64,000 bases of DNA from Liquorilactobacillus oeni DSM 19972 (GTDB lineage: Bacteria; Bacillota; Bacilli; Lactobacillales; Lactobacillaceae), in the NCBI RefSeq assembly GCF_001436275.1, contig NZ_AZEH01000042.1:616-64615 (forward strand), read 5' to 3'. Numbering within the stretch: the stretch's first letter is position 1; each line of letters starts with the position of its first letter. Of this stretch, positions 63,177-64,000 are shown piece after piece. The position numbers were made by a program, and so were the translations under genes. Under the pieces are notes generated by a model. The model saw nothing but the letters and a program-made list of their open reading frames with translations, was not told where the DNA came from and searched no databases.

Positions 63177-64000
63177 ATGAGACTAGAAAAAATAAAAGAT
63201 ACCTACCATAAATTTGATGAAACTATTAATTTGTTGCGGACTGAATTAGGGTTATCGTATTTAGATGCGCTGATTGAATCCGGTGATAATCTAGTAGATA
63301 AAGGGAAAGTGTTGGTTGAAAAGGGCAAGCCTTCATTAAAGATAAAGAAACAGCTTGAAACAAAATATAAGCAAATTTTAGCGGCTTCGCTGTCTTCAGA
63401 AGAGATACGGCAAGTGCTACAGTTTGCATTGATTGAAGCAAATCATTATGACAAAATTCAGGCTAACCATCAAATTACACCTGATAGCATTGGCTTTTTA
63501 GTTGCATATTTAATTGAAAGAATTACAGTTAAACGGAATATTAAAAATATTTTTGATATTGCAGTCGGAACTGGTAATTTACTGACAACCGTCAACAATC
63601 ATTTGAAGAAAAACGGCTATAATGATTTTAAACTTTTTGGCGTAGACAATGATGATACAATGCTTGCAATTGCTGAAATGAGTGCGCGGTTACAGCGGAT
63701 TAAAATTGAACTTTACCATCAAGATGCAATCGACAGCTTACTCATCCCTAAAGCTGATGTTGTGGTTGCTGACTTACCAATCGGCTATTATCCGCTTGAT
63801 AAGCGGGTACAAAATTTTGAAACACGCGCTCAATCAGGCCACTCATATGCACATCACTTAATGATTGAACAGGCACTATTGTACCTGGTTCCAGGAGGAT
63901 ATGCCTTTTTCTTGGTGCCAAAGGGGTTATTTGAAAGTACGGAAGCTAAGGGATTATTAAAGGTTATTCAAAAGCAAGGGCTTTTTCAAGGGATGTTAAA
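63177..64000 (+). CDS. Class I SAM-dependent methyltransferase, YtxK-like (cut by window end)
   Basis: 274 codons are visible, open to the end of the window. After a helical N-terminal domain come IFDIAVGTGNLLTTV (SAM loop), LFGVDNDDTML and VVVADLPIGYYP, a variant of the N6-adenine methylase DPPY motif. The family follows comG operons in lactobacilli and bacilli (ytxK); its substrate is unclear. GAGG precedes ATG 63177 by about ten bases. Confidence 0.88.
   Translation, partial: MRLEKIKDTYHKFDETINLLRTELGLSYLDALIESGDNLVDKGKVLVEKGKPSLKIKKQLETKYKQILAASLSSEEIRQVLQFALIEANHYDKIQANHQITPDSIGFLVAYLIERITVKRNIKNIFDIAVGTGNLLTTVNNHLKKNGYNDFKLFGVDNDDTMLAIAEMSARLQRIKIELYHQDAIDSLLIPKADVVVADLPIGYYPLDKRVQNFETRAQSGHSYAHHLMIEQALLYLVPGGYAFFLVPKGLFESTEAKGLLKVIQKQGLFQGML

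Overview
The window looks like core chromosome of a low-GC Gram-positive of the family Lactobacillaceae. This rests on the AT-rich sequence, strong AGGAGG-type ribosome binding sites with many TTG starts, and a tmRNA whose tag reads AKNNNNSYALAA. It also rests on the divergent pepQ/ccpA pair, a two-gene pstB set, a lipoteichoic acid synthase, an eight-gene comG-type locus and a his operon behind a T-box. I infer the family from these traits; the genus (perhaps Liquorilactobacillus or Ligilactobacillus) is a guess. I see no prophage, insertion sequence, CRISPR array, rRNA or defence island. Most genes are recognisable and intact.

Layout. 1-600: six tRNAs (Tyr, Trp, His, Gln, Cys, Leu). 0.8-2.1 kb: ammonium transporter behind a GlnR-type operator. 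2.2-7.7 kb: two DNA exonucleases, murB, a long Na+/H+ antiporter and a DUF1361 protein. 7.8-11.2 kb: cdaA-cdaR-glmM (c-di-AMP synthesis plus phosphoglucosamine mutase). 11.2-12.4 kb: an intergenic repeat, a small membrane protein, a candidate CcpA-controlled small RNA and an unknown 106-residue protein. 12.6-17.9 kb: pstS-pstC-pstA-pstB-pstB-phoU behind a Pho box. 18.2-21.1 kb: feoA (two fused FeoA domains), feoB and a 54-residue FeoB-associated membrane protein. 21.2-29.1 kb: fba and assorted single genes, including an RNase HI that appears to start at an ATC codon, a purine permease and an L,D-transpeptidase. 29.15-29.5 kb: tmRNA. 29.8-37 kb: a two-component system, LTA synthase, an rRNA methyltransferase and a sugar transporter. 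37.3-38.7 kb: pgi. 38.9-48.6 kb: hisK, then T-box and hisZGDBHAFIEC plus an oxidoreductase. 48.9-56.9 kb: a GlpF-like channel, cbpB-dapH-dapL, an MscS channel, two envelope-stress-type proteins, pepQ and ccpA. 57-59.3 kb: vanZ-like, yebC, rbsK. 59.4-63.1 kb: comGA-GG pseudopilus operon, followed by the start of a YtxK-like methyltransferase cut by the window end.

How the parts connect. Several global circuits leave visible marks: GlnR (amt), PhoP (pst), CcpA (its own gene at 56 kb and cre-like sites elsewhere), an iron-type palindrome at feo, and histidine sensing by a T-box. The c-di-AMP synthase (CdaA) and a DarB/CbpB-type c-di-AMP receptor are both present; the receptor lies next to the dap genes. 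I did not find one clearly new multi-gene system. The items most worth a second look are non-coding. They are the candidate sRNA at 11.9 kb, a dispersed structured repeat at 11.2, 17.9 and 52.4 kb that always ends in a terminator, and the apparent ATC start of RNase HI. The structured pstS-pstC gap and an inverted repeat before the purine permease also deserve attention.
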